A DNA stretch of 22,474 nt, from positions 1 through 22,474 of the forward strand of contig PS015538.1 of assembly GCA_048213135.1 (NCBI GenBank), written 5' to 3'. The translations under genes and the position numbers were made by a program. Positions 12,834 to 22,474 of the stretch are shown piece after piece. Source of the DNA: Reclinomonas americana ATCC 50394 (taxonomy: Eukaryota; Jakobida; Jakobea; Jakobida). Below the pieces are notes generated by a model. It had not been told where the DNA came from. It did not search any database and saw only the letters and a program-made list of their open reading frames with translations. Every line of letters begins with the position of its first letter. Position 1 is the stretch's first letter.

Positions 12834-15800
12834 CTACATTGATGTTGAAGATATGGAATTATGGCATCTCATCGCCTGTGAAAACCCTGTATCAACATCA
12901 ACACCACCAGTCAGTGCCTCTCCTTTTCTCCTCTCTCCCCTCCTTATCACGCAACTCTGATTCCGAGAACAAGTCCCAGTTTTCTGGCAAATCCTCCAGT
13001 AATGAAGACGGCCGCGTCGCCACATCGCCATTCTCACGATCACGAGCCGGGGACACCATTGATCCCGGCGGCGTCACCATACTCGGCGCCCCAAACAGCG
13101 ACGACGGTGGCGGTTGTCTCTGCGAGTCGACCTGCATTGGACTCGGTTCGCCGTCGACACCTCCTATTTCTCCCCCTCCCGCTGCTGCTGTTGTCGTTGT
13201 TGTCGTTGTTGCACTGGAAGGACCTACGGGCGGCAGCAACATGGACAGGGTGGTCGCACCTCGAGACGATTCGGGAGTGGCACTTGCTGCTGCTGCTGCT
13301 GCCGCCGCCGCTGCTGCCGCTGCCGCTGCTGCTGCTGCCGCAGTCGCTGCCGCCGTCGCCGCTGCGGCTTTCGTTTGTTGCTGTCGCGACTGACCGCCCT
13401 GCCGTCTCCCTGTTGGCGAGGTCGCCGACACGGTTGCCCGCCTCTTGCGCCCAGTGGGAGTGGTGCTGTCGCTTTGCGGCGACGGCAACTCGGCGGCACC
13501 GGTGGGCGTCGTGGCCGTCGCCGAGGCCGGCTGAGTGCGCAGCGTGATTAGCGTCGACGGTGCCTTGTTGGCCAAACGACTTCGTGGAGCGCCGGTGGCC
13601 GCTGTGGCGGTGGTCGTCGTAGCGCTGGCGGCGGGAGGGGCCGCTGCTCTTGTGGGTAGTGGCCCGATGGTGGGCGCGGCGACCGAGGTCGGCAGCGCAG
13701 AGAGTGGTTTCTGTGGCTGAGGAGGTGGTGGTGGCGGAGGTGGTGGTGGTGGTGGTGGTGGTGGTGGTGGCTGGGGTGGCGGCTGGAGACCCGGCTGCTG
13801 GAATACATTATGCAAATTATAGAAGGAACCCGGTAATGATTGTGGCGGCATCGCCGACGGCGCATTCTGCACATCCCACAAACGATGAGCAGCTAACACA
13901 TCCACCTTTTGAAAACAGCGGACTTACCGCAGCCGTTGACGGCACACCAGGATAAGAAGAAGCGCTTATATACAGATTGCCGAGACCGCCAGACGCCGCT
14001 GACAGCACGGGTGCGGCCACACCGCCACCTATTGGCAATGTGGTAGAGGTGGTGGTGGTGGTGGTGGTGGTGGCGGCCGAAGGAGGCAGTGGCGGAGGCG
14101 CCTGTGCATGCGACTGCACCATGCCCATGTGCGACTGCTGAGAATGAGGCGAAGGCTGTTGCTGCTGCTGCGGCTGCTGCTGCGCAATCCCATTGGCCGA
14201 CGACAGGTACGGCATGAGTGCGACCATGGCACCATTGCGCTGCATCATAAACGCCTGCCGATTGACGACCTCATTGAAGACGAGGATCTGCTCCTGCACA
14301 CGAAGCTGCAGGTTGTACACGGTGAAGAAGTCCTGGTTCTGATCCTCCAGCATGCTCCACACTTTATCCAGCAGAGAGAGAGAGTCAGTCGCAAACGCGT
14401 GCAACGAGAGACACAACAACAACAACAANNNNNNNNNNNNNNNNNNNNNNNNNNNNNNNNNNNNNNNNNNNNNNNNNNNNNNNNNNNNNNNNNNNNNNNN
14501 NNNNNNNNNNNNNNNNNNNNNNNNNNNNNNNNNNNNNNNNNNNNNNNNNNNNNNNNNNNNNNNNNNNNNNNNNNNNNNNNNNNNNNNNNNNNNNNNNNNN
14601 NNNNNNNNNNNNNNNNNNNNNNNNNNNNNNNNNNNNNNNNNNNNNNNNNNNNNNNNNNNNNNNNNNNNNNNNNNNNNNNNNNNNNNNNNNNNNNNNNNNN
14701 NNNNNNNNNNNNNNNNNNNNNNNNNNNNNNNNNNNNNNNNNNNNNNNNNNNNNNNNNNNNNNNNNNNNNNNNNNNNNNNNNNNNNNNNNNNNNNNNNNNN
14801 NNNNNNNNNNNNNNNNNNNNNNNNNNNNNNNNNNNNNNNNNNNNNNNNNNNNNNNNNNNNNNNNNNNNNNNNNNNNNNNNNNNNNNNNNNNNNNNNNNNN
14901 NNNNNNNNNNNNNNNNNNNNNNNNNNNNNNNNNNNNNNNNNNNNNNNNNNNNNNNNNNNNNNNNNNNNNNNNNNNNNNNNNNNNNNNNNNNNNNNNNNNN
15001 NNNNNNNNNNNNNNNNNNNNNNNNNNNNNNNNNNNNNNNNNNNNNNNNNNNNNNNNNNNNNNNNNNNNNNNNNNNNNNNNNNNNNNNNNNNNNNNNNNNN
15101 NNNNNNNNNNNNNNNNNNNNNNNNNNNNNNNNNNNNNNNNNNNNNNNNNNNNNNNNNNNNNNNNNNNNNNNNNNNNNNNNNNNNNNNNNNNNNNNNNNNN
15201 NNNNNNNNNNNNNNNNNNNNNNNNNNNNNNNNNNNNNNNNNNNNNNNNNNNNNNNNNNNNNGTCGCGCACCAACGTTCGTAAACTCGCGAGACACGCGCG
15301 CCTGCTGCTCCAACAAGAACAAAATCTCCTCCTTGGTCAAATAGTACGATAGGCACATCTCGACCAGTGTTTGCACCTAAAATGCACGTCAGCATTAATC
15401 AATCAACATTGCACAATGCACACACACACACACACACACAACGCACTTCCTCCACAAGCTCCTTGCTCGGGTTCTCCAAACTGGCACGCGATCCATTGCT
15501 GTCCACCTGTGTGTGTGCGCGCGCGCGTGTGAGTGCGCGCGCGACATGTCACTGATCTCTCTCTCTCACTCACTCACCACAGGCGCTGTGCAGATGACTG
15601 GCAACACTCGCCCCAGAGGGCCCACACATCGTCCTGCTTGCGCTCCTCCTCCTCCTCCTCCTCCGCCTTGACTGCCTGCAGCAGGCGTGTTGTAGTACGC
15701 GGCCTGTCGCAGCTCCGCAAACATGCGCAAGTCGTTGTCACTGACAGCGTGTGAGGGGTGCAAGAAGGCCGGCTGTGAGGCCGATGGAGGAGGCGGAGGC

Positions 15801-15919
15801 GGAGGAGGAGGAGGTGCGGAGAGTGCGACGGGCTCTGGAGGTTCCACAATGCCGCCGGATTCATCCGAGAGTGCTTGCGGTGGAGGTGCTGGTCTTTGCG
15901 GGTCTTTCTTGCGTCGCAT
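12834..15919 (-). CDS. Protein with a 'plant protein 1589'-like domain and long homopolymer tracts
   Basis: Six exons in phase: 15919-15578, 15506-15447, 15376-15271, 14361-13928, 13866-12951 and 12886-12834, giving 636 residues. The recognisable part (about 130-206) reads VQTLVEMCLSYYLTKEEILF, then VWSMLEDQNQDFFTVYNLQL, then EQILVFNEVVNRQ. This matches my memory of the domain named A_thal_3526 / TIGR01589, described from plants and without known function. The remainder is low complexity: poly-Pro near 60-70, Gly runs near 95, Gln, Thr, a long poly-Pro, Ala/Thr stretches and a poly-Ala of about 20, with S/T-P-T-G-R repeats suggestive of a nuclear or disordered protein. The last short exon is inferred from a 64-nt intron (donor GTGATA); without it the protein would end in TGA at 12898. 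An 833-base gap lies in the intron that splits the domain, and the flanking exons join exactly at TNV-VWSML. Confidence 0.72.
14429..15261. other. Assembly gap (833 N)
   Basis: Inside the intron (14362-15270) that splits the 1589-like domain. The left flank is a CAA trinucleotide run at about 14414-14428. The last bases before the right-hand exon are a normal donor (GTGCGC). Confidence 0.99.
15417..15441. repeat. (CA)n microsatellite in an intron
   Basis: Within the 70-nt intron (15377-15446) of the 1589-like gene. On the sense strand it is a GT run directly after the donor. Confidence 0.85.
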
Positions 15920-16118
15920 GTGTTGTGTGTAGGTGCGAGACCCGCTCAGTACATGCACCGACACGCGCGCGGGGGAGGAAAGACAACGGGAGACGAAGAG
16001 AGAGGTTTGCGCGCGCGCGCAATGTATGTAAGATGTGCGATTGATTGGTTCGAGGGTTCCGTTTCACTCGCTCGTACAATGCGCTGCGCAGGTCAGTGGT
16101 GTCCGCGGAGGGCGGATA
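15920..16118. other. Spacer upstream of the 1589-like gene
   Basis: 199 bp between the 1589-like start and the TPR-like gene's stop, with CG/CA alternating stretches (near 15961-15972 and 16008-16020). It must hold the promoter of the 1589-like gene; no motif is recognised. Confidence 0.5.
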
Positions 16119-18358
16119 TCACTCGCCTGTGCAATAATGAGTGGTGCGAACAATGAGACAAGGTGGAAATTGATTGCATGCATGCCTTAGCTTGCGCTGG
16201 TTCTGCGGGTAGTGTTCGGCAAATTGCTCGGCCTTGTCTGCGGCGCACGTGCGTGTGTTTAGTGACGACACGCGTGTGTATGGCGGCGCAACAGCGCTAC
16301 GCAACGAGTCGCTTGCTCCACAAAGCCGAGCGCAAGCATGACGAGGACCAGGCGGCATTGTGCGGCGCAATCCGCAGGGCATAATTGTAGTGCCTGCATT
16401 TCCGAGATACAGGTGATGAGCTGACGGTGAGTCTTAAAGCGCATTACTGGTGTTGCGCGCGCGCGTCGTACCTCGGTGGCCAGCTCCGCCGCTTGCTCCA
16501 GGTAGCCACAGCGGTGACAGCAGAGAGCGCGCTTGGTCAGCAATTTGCACTTGAGCTGCATGATCAGCTGCAATCGGCGACTGTAGCTCTTGGACATGTC
16601 GTCCATGCCACTCTCCGGATCGGCGTCGTCCTCGTCGTCGTCACCGTCGCTCCCATTTTGCTGCTGCTGCTCCTGCTGCTCCCCGCCCGCCTCGTCCTCG
16701 TCCTCACCGTCGCCGTCGCGTAATCTCTCGCTCTCCGCACCACCACCAACAGCATCGTCGGAGTCGTCCTCATCCGCACCGCCGGCCGCCTGTGCGGCGC
16801 GCACTTTGCGCCACGTCCCCGGCGGCAGTGTCGACAGCACCTGGTCGAGCACCAGCGTGGCCTCCTCAAAGTGCGCCTGCGCCGTCTCGTACAAGTGTGT
16901 GGCCATGAACTGCGACCCGCGCTGCAGGCCGAGTCGGGCCGTCTCCACCGGATCGGTACGCGCCTGTGTGTCGCGATAATTACTAACGCCACTCTCTTCT
17001 CCACCACCCTCTCCTCTTCCACACACGCACCTGTGCCACATCGAGGAGCGCCTTGGCGCGTCGCGCAATCGGATGCGTGTCACTCAGTCCGTCCTTGGCG
17101 CGCTTGACGCAGCGTTTCAGCAGGCGCACAGCTTCCGCTTGTCGGTGCGGGTCCTGCACCAGCAGCGTCGCCAGGGTGTATCGCAGGTCGCACACGCACG
17201 TCTTGTGGAGCGGGCTCCAGCGTCGTATCAGCATGCGACCGACCGTCTTTTTCGTGGGAAACAGACTCAGCGCGCCGCGCAAGAGGTTCTCCCGCCGCGC
17301 CATCATCTCCGCCAGCCCAAACCCGGGCAGCCGGTCGGCCACCGTGTGCAGGCACGAGACCATGTGGAAGAGGCGGAGAGTGAAGAGACCGACTTGCAGC
17401 GCATCCGTCACATCAATCGCCTCGTGCTGCGCGTCGAGGTACAACTGCGCCAGCACGCCGACCTCGTTGATGGCGGCAAGGGCGCGCACGTGGACCAATC
17501 GCATGGCCCACTGTGCCCAGCGCGGACACAGTGCGTGGAACACGTGTGCATTCGACGCCGGCATGGACGACGCCTTGGGTGGTGTTGCAGCTGCTGACGA
17601 AGACGATGATGATGGTGACAAGGCGACGGCGGCAGAAGAGGGTGTCGGGGGCATGCCGTCCTCGGCCGCGGCCGCCGCCGCTGCGGCCGCTGTTGACGAC
17701 GACGACGACGGTGAGGCGATGGAGCCGTCGGGCCCCACAATCACAGGCGGCGGCACCAGCGGGATCAGCGGCGCCGCACTGGCAGTGACCGCCTCGCGGT
17801 ACTCACCATAATCGAGTAGCATCTCGCACAACACATACTGCGGAAACGCCGCGCAAATCGGGTCCTCGGCGAGACCCGCGGCCGCCTGGCGCGCCAGCCG
17901 GATGGCCGCCGAGTCAATGTTCCCCATCAGCAACGCACAATGCGCCAGCAGCCACCGCGCCCGATGCTGTCGTCGCACCGTCATGGTCTCCGCCAAGGCC
18001 GTCGGCGACTGCGTCGACACCGACAACAGCCGCTCCGCGTCCTCGCACCGCTGCCGCCCTCCCCGCAACAACAACACCGCTGCACGACACTCATTCACCA
18101 CTGCCTCGCGCACAGGCTCCTCCAGCAGCGCCCACGCGGCAACCTCGGGCATGTGCACACGCGCAGTGGCCAACTCCACAATCTGTTCCGCTGCCAACGA
18201 TGCTCCAGATGATGCAGAAGACGACTCGCCTCCAAGCTCCAGTATGCACTGTAGACACTGATCGGCGACAGGAACAACGCCCGGAACACGACGCGGACTG
18301 GCGATATCCTCCGGAGACAACGCGAGTGATGAGGATGTGGGCGGGGAAGATGACAACA

Positions 18359-18391
<33 letters not shown>

Positions 18392-18539
18392 AGGCAGAGA
18401 GTGGAGAGGCGGTGGGAGGAGAGGAGCGAGGGGCACTGCTCCTCAGCTCGTGTGGCTCCACATCGCGGAAGCGCACCATGGGCATCTTGCGAGTGAACGC
18501 GGAGGCCGCTGCGAGGGCCGAGGAGGGTGGAGAGGCCAT
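16119..18539 (-). CDS. TPR-like helical-repeat protein
   Basis: Four exons in phase: 18539-17031, 16963-16472, 16393-16306 and 16237-16119, giving 735 residues. The N-terminal 100 residues are Ser/Pro/Thr-rich. Residues of about 110-500 are mostly helix-forming with repeated AWALL, ARWLLAHCALLMG and MRLVHVRALAAI segments, interrupted near 300-350 by Ser, Ala and Pro runs. The C-terminal third reads AQAHFEEATLVLDQVLSTLP, then an acidic insert of about 60 residues (Asp/Glu/Gln), then KRALCCHRCGYLEQAAELAT and LQLCPADCAAQCRLVLVMLA. Helix pairs with Ala/Gly/Leu spacing typical of tetratricopeptide repeats suggest a protein-interaction scaffold; no specific family is recognised. The third junction uses a GTTGCG donor with a 68-nt intron. 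The ATG at 18539 follows an in-frame stretch of GT/CA repeats that is unlikely to be coding. Confidence 0.75.
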
Positions 18540-18713
18540 TTCACTCTGTGAGAGAGACAGGTGAGGAGACTGGTAGTGTGCGGAGAAAAGAGAGTGGGAG
18601 AGAGACGCACAGGTGTGTGTGTGTGTGTGCGTGCGATAGCAAACACCAGCAGCAGTAATGGGACAGGTTTCATTTGTCTTTTTCTCCTCGTGGTCTCCAC
18701 TTCGCACCACACA
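18540..18713. other. Spacer between ALG7/DPAGT1 and the TPR-like gene
   Basis: 174 bp holding the 3' end of the ALG7-type gene and the promoter of the TPR-like gene, both on the minus strand. It contains a (GT)n run at 18613-18629 on the plus strand. Confidence 0.55.
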
Positions 18714-20160
18714 TTACGTGTCGTAGAAGAAGGAGGCGAGGTAGTATCGCACCCAGAAGCCTCCGGCGCAGCAGAGGACCTGGAAGCCGAGAATGACCAG
18801 GCAGAGGCGACGTTCGGTCATGGGGCCGAGGAGCGAGGGCACGAGGTTGACGAGGTTGAGGTTGGTGGGTATGCCCTCGAGCTTGCCAGTGTCGGGGTTG
18901 AGCTTGGGCAGGCGGTGGCGTGGACAAGGCAGCCAGACGAGTTGCGGGACCGAGTAGAGGAAGTTGATGATTTGCGGGATGAAGAAGAGCAGGAGAGTCT
19001 TGTTGAACTTGCCGAGGATGCCGACGACGGCAAACGTCACGCCGGCAAAGTAGCAGTAGGTGTCGCCGACAAACACCGACGACGGGTACCTGGCATGCAT
19101 GGTGAGTGCAGAAAAAGGAGAGGAAAGCGAAGGAAATGCACAAACCAGTTGTAGGCCAGCAGCGCAAAGGTGACGGCGATAAAGGGGATCATAAGGCTGA
19201 GCGAAAACATGTGCGCGTCGTGGTACTCGCCCTCCAGCTCCAGCAGGTTGTGGATCGCCACCGAGATGCCAATGATCAGCGACTGGCCGGCCTCGAGGCC
19301 GTTGATGCCGGCCAGGATGTTGATCGAGTTGGTGGTGAAGATCGACAGCATGCACATGTACAGCTGATAGAAGAAGCCGAGGTTGAGCGAGTTGCCCATC
19401 ATCGATCGCAACGGCTTCGGCACCACAATCGTCGTCGAGCCCGTGTACGCCATCAGCAGTGGCAGTGAGGTCAACGCCGGCAGCACCAGCTTGACTCGCC
19501 ACGGAAGATCCAACACATCGTCGGCGAATCCCAACAAGATCATGAAACAGATCGACACCAGACCGGCGTTGAACTCCACCAAACGTGCCTATGTTGTTGA
19601 GGGTGATCGATTACTCAACTGCAAGCTCAGCGACCTGTGCATAACAGAAGATACGCAACTGCATTGTCAAAGGTGAGATACACCTGGAAGAGAATGGAGC
19701 ACACGAGGAACATGCACGCCGGCACCAGTCCCAGTGACTCTGGGCTGCACACACAGGAGAGGATCAGCACATGTACACACACTCTGTCTTCCTTCTCTTT
19801 CTCAGTGAGAGCGCAACATGATCGGCTTCTTGCCCTCTGCATCCGGTCGCTTGTTAATGTCGCGCCCAGCCAAGTCCGCTCTCAAAGTGAACTTGGCCAC
19901 CACTGGAATGAGGTCGCGAGAGAGCGCCCAGGCCATCACACTCACCACCACATTGATGCCCACGCGGATCTGCACAGACACGTGTCAGGCACGTGAGAGA
20001 GACAGAGAGAAACAAGTGCTGCTGCACTCACTTTCTCTGCGTGTGTCAGGCCCTGATCGCCTGTGAATGCTCGTGTGAGCAGGGCCACTGCAGGCAGCAG
20101 CACGCTCACACCGAGTGTGTAGTTGACCAATGAGCGAGTGCGATCGCTCGCTGTCTGCAT
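18714..20160 (-). CDS. ALG7: UDP-GlcNAc:dolichyl-phosphate GlcNAc-1-phosphotransferase
   Basis: Five exons in phase: 20160-20032, 19969-19818, 19744-19684, 19588-19146 and 19089-18714, giving 386 residues (the human enzyme has about 408). It transfers GlcNAc-1-phosphate from UDP-GlcNAc to dolichyl phosphate in the ER membrane, the first and tunicamycin-sensitive step of lipid-linked oligosaccharide synthesis. Family hallmarks are visible: [13 protein letters not shown] (acidic DD motif), [43 protein letters not shown] (conserved Asp), [19 protein letters not shown], and the C-terminal cytosolic CPRHRLP motif. Many hydrophobic segments agree with a protein of about ten membrane spans. ATG 20160 is the only in-frame ATG near the start. 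The exon 2 donor is GTTGCG, giving KKPI joined to PESLGLVP. Introns are 56-95 nt. The start codon lies only 43 bp from the kinase stop upstream. Confidence 0.95.
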
Positions 20161-20203
20161 GGTGATTGATTGGGAGGACACAAGGACCGTATCGCTTTTT
20201 CAC
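20161..20203 (-). promoter_or_regulatory. 43-bp spacer between the kinase stop and the ALG7 start
   Basis: This is all that separates two same-strand genes. The ALG7 promoter must overlap the kinase's 3' coding region or untranslated region, or the two are co-transcribed. No core motif is recognised. Confidence 0.5.
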
Positions 20204-22283
20204 TCATGAAGGCGTGTTCTTCTTGGCAGCACTGCGCTGATCGCTGCGCTTGAGGAAGGGGTCGCGACACATTTCCACCACGTCGGGTCGCTCGGCGGCA
20301 TTGTACGTCAGGCAGCGACGGATGAAAGTCTTGGCCTCGGTGGAGCACTTGGGCAGGGCGGGGAACTCGACGGAGCGGGCGCGGGAGATGATGTTCTCCG
20401 AGAGAATGCGCTGCTGCGAGAGGTCGTGCCCGAATGGTCTCTTGCCGAACAGCATCTGGTACAGAATGACGCCGGCCGACCACACGTCGACCTTGGCGGA
20501 GATTTGCGGTGTGCCCGACGTCTCGAAGCACTCGGGAGGCAGGTACCTTTTTGTAGGAGAAGAGAGAGGTGAGCAAAAGAGGGGCAGAGCGATGCTACTT
20601 CGCTTGAAACGCGCACCAATAAGTGCCTGCACCCTGCGACGTCAACTCGAGGTGCGACTCGTCCGTGTTGTGCTTCATGATTTTGCTGAGGCCAAAGTCG
20701 GTGATCTTGACCTCGCCCTGGCTGGAGAAGAGCACGTTGGCCGGCTTGAGATCGTAGTGGATGATCTTGAAGTCGCCGTGCGTGTTGAGGTACTTGAGGG
20801 CGCCAAAGACCTGACCGATGATGGAGCGCGCCTCCTCCTCCTTCAGGATGCGATGCATCTTCAGGTAGTGGTCGAGATCCTCGCCCTCGCAGTACTCGAG
20901 CACCGTGCAGAACGTGTCGTTGTCGACGGTGAAGGCGTCGAAGAGGCGCACGATGCGCGGATGATCGACCTTCATCTGGATCTGGCACTCGCGATGCACG
21001 TGACGCAAGTAGTTCTGACGGCGCTCCTCCGGCCACGACGAGTTGAGCTGGTGGATCTTCAGGGCCACTAATCTGCACTCCTCCAGGTCGTAGGCCTTGA
21101 ACACCTATGATGAAAAGGCAAAGTGAGGGAGGGGTGAGGGGGTGATATTGTCGGATGGGTACGGACCTCGGAGAAGCCGCCCTTGCCGAGCATCTCCATG
21201 AGGAGGTAGCGCCCGTTGCCGAGGTGCGCAAAGTTGCCGAACTTGGAGGTGGCCTCGGCACGAATGCGTCGTATTTCGCGAATGAACAGCTCCTTCTCGA
21301 TCTGCACGCGGCGTGTGTGTGTGTGAGTGGTGGTGAGGCAGCGAGGCACGAGCTGCGCTGTCGAGCTCACCAGCAGCTGCTCCTTCGCGATATTCAAGTC
21401 GGCTTCGTCCTTGCGCAGCGTCTTGAGCCGCAGTTTGAGGATGTCGTGCTCCTCTTCGGCCAGCGCGCCTGTGAAACATCATGCGTCAATGCCATGGATG
21501 GACAGGTATGAGAGAAGTAAGCAGACCTTCATCCTCGGATGGACTCGCTGCTCCACTCCTCGCCGCCCCCGATGTCGATCGTTTCTTGGTGGTTACCGCC
21601 TGCGTGCACGAATTAGTGACAGAACACTGTGAGAAGAACGACGACACGCACCTTCTTCCGCTCTTCCACACCGACACGCTCCTCATTAATCGCGCTCAAC
21701 TTGGCCTCCACGCGCTCCAGCTCCCGCCCATCCACCCACTTTTCGTAGATTGACAAGCCGTTGCGCTCGGTGACGATGAATCCCAGTCGGCCTGCGCGTG
21801 CCTCAGTCGGGGGAGTGTGAACGGCGAGGGGGAAGGCAGTAGAAACGAACCCATGTTTTCGCGCATCTTCTCCCGTGCTGACTCCCGCGCCAAGCGTGCG
21901 TCCTTGGTGATGTATTCCAGGAGCTGGCCGCGGTAGCGCGTGCTGCTGGAGCGGTGGAGTTGCTGCGAAGGGAAAGGGGAAGCAACGGAGGAAAGGGGGA
22001 AGGGATGGGGAAGAGAAGAGGGGAGAGAAGGGCAGCGACGGAGAAGACGGGAGGTTGGACAGCGTGCGCAGATAAGGCAGCGGAGGACCGAGGAAGACGA
22101 GAACGGCGGCGAGGAAGAGCGAGGATCAGAGAAGCACACAAACAGAGAGCAAGGGAGAGACTGAGTCAGCTTCCGGTTCACACATCTCGTCAACAAGAAA
22201 CAGCGCACCTCGCGGTACTCGGCGTAATCTTGCATGACCTCAGCGGCTGCGCACAGTGCCTCGGCGAGTCCATCAGAGTCGGC
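20204..22283 (-). CDS. TLK: Tousled-like serine/threonine kinase (partial, N-terminus off the right edge)
   Basis: Eight exons in phase: 22283-22209, 21962-21851, 21791-21652, 21599-21527, 21468-21371, 21301-21167, 21104-20617 and 20546-20204, giving 487 residues to the stop. The N-terminal half is charged and helical and matches the coiled-coil region of Tousled kinases, including [20 protein letters not shown] and [13 protein letters not shown]. The exon at 21652-21791 (reading [20 protein letters not shown]) has no ATG and is easy to miss. Kinase motifs: [14 protein letters not shown] (Gly loop), VALKIHQLN (catalytic Lys), [13 protein letters not shown] (HRD variant HYD), DFGLSK, GAGTYWYLPPECF (activation segment, PPE), [21 protein letters not shown]. 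TLKs are nuclear kinases that phosphorylate the histone chaperone Asf1 and act in chromatin assembly. All catalytic residues look intact. The C-terminal tail after PFLKRSD is short. At least one further 5' exon lies outside the window. Confidence 0.95.
21963..22208. repeat. Expanded purine-rich intron in the kinase gene
   Basis: 246 nt, larger than the other kinase introns. It is GA/GGGAA-rich on the plus strand near 21965-22060. The flanking exons join in phase 0. Confidence 0.8.
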
Positions 22284-22474
22284 CTGTGGACAGGAGAGGG
22301 AGAGAGTGAGGAAGGAGAGGAAGGAATGGAGGGAGAGAGAGAGAGAGAGAGGAGGGAGGGGAGGGAGGAGAGAGAGAGAGAGGAGGGAGGAAGGGAGGAG
22401 GAGGAGGAGGAGAAGAAGAACGAAGAACAACAACAAACAAACAACAAACAAGAAAGAAGAAGAAGAAGAAGAAG
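22284..22474. repeat. Purine-rich intron at the right edge
   Basis: GA/GGA-rich on the plus strand (pyrimidine-rich on the gene's sense strand). It lies directly upstream of the acceptor CAG of the first visible kinase exon and contains GA runs near 22330-22380 and GAA/CAA runs to the edge. No exon is visible. Confidence 0.7.

Noticed and set aside
12898-12950. C-terminus ending at TGA 12898 for the 1589-like gene
   Set aside because: Possible, but a 64-nt intron (donor GTGATA, acceptor ATACAG) of the usual size gives an in-phase final exon. I kept the spliced form as more likely.
11033-13393. A 786-residue plus-strand open frame
   Set aside because: It runs antisense to exons of two well-supported minus-strand genes, across a CT repeat and a gap, and shows no domain.
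12898-13905. Collagen- or mucin-like interpretation of the Ala/Pro/Thr-rich exon
   Set aside because: There are no Gly-X-Y repeats and no signal peptide. The runs are plain homopolymers attached to a 1589-like domain.
15574-15864. Alternative frame with a poly-Glu run in the first exon of the 1589-like gene
   Set aside because: Its splice phase does not fit the next two exons, while the Gly-rich frame joins all exons in phase 0.

Overview
The window is nuclear DNA of a unicellular-type eukaryote that I cannot place more precisely. Genes are cut by many short GT-AG spliceosomal introns: I infer 40, most 56-95 nt long. Coding sequence is GC-rich in third positions. Introns and intergenic DNA are full of GA/CT, CA and purine minisatellite repeats, and five assembly gaps (runs of N) interrupt such tracts. 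I see no bacterial features, rRNA, tRNA or CRISPR. All gene models come from joining exons by hand so that splice phases agree; none was aligned to a database.

Left part (1-7010). A minus-strand gene (174-4898, cut by the left edge) encodes a TROVE-domain protein most like the TROVE region of TEP1 (telomerase/vault-associated protein 1), with a long N-terminal part I do not recognise. Divergent from it, on the plus strand, is an apparently intronless WD40-repeat protein (5577-7010). The interval between them may hide another small minus-strand gene.

Middle (7011-12833). A 1 kb intergenic stretch carries three copies of a dispersed repeat of about 70 bp; a fourth copy, inverted, lies just before the start of a downstream gene. 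Next come the zeta subunit of the COPI coatomer (8026-9413, plus, four exons) and, convergent with it, a nine-exon minus-strand gene (9629-12561) for a RING - TRAF-type zinc finger - coiled coil - TLDc protein, an unusual combination.

Right part (12834-22474). Four minus-strand genes follow head to tail. They encode a homopolymer-rich protein with a domain resembling the 'plant protein 1589' family (12834-15919), a 735-residue TPR-like helical protein (16119-18539), ALG7/DPAGT1, the first enzyme of the dolichol N-glycosylation pathway (18714-20160), and the C-terminal part of a Tousled-like kinase (20204-22283, cut by the right edge). With the RING-TLDc gene they form a co-directional run with spacers of only 43-272 bp. 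The genes do not form an obvious single pathway: they cover RNA/RNP binding, vesicle coat, glycosylation, chromatin-type kinase and predicted ubiquitin ligase functions.
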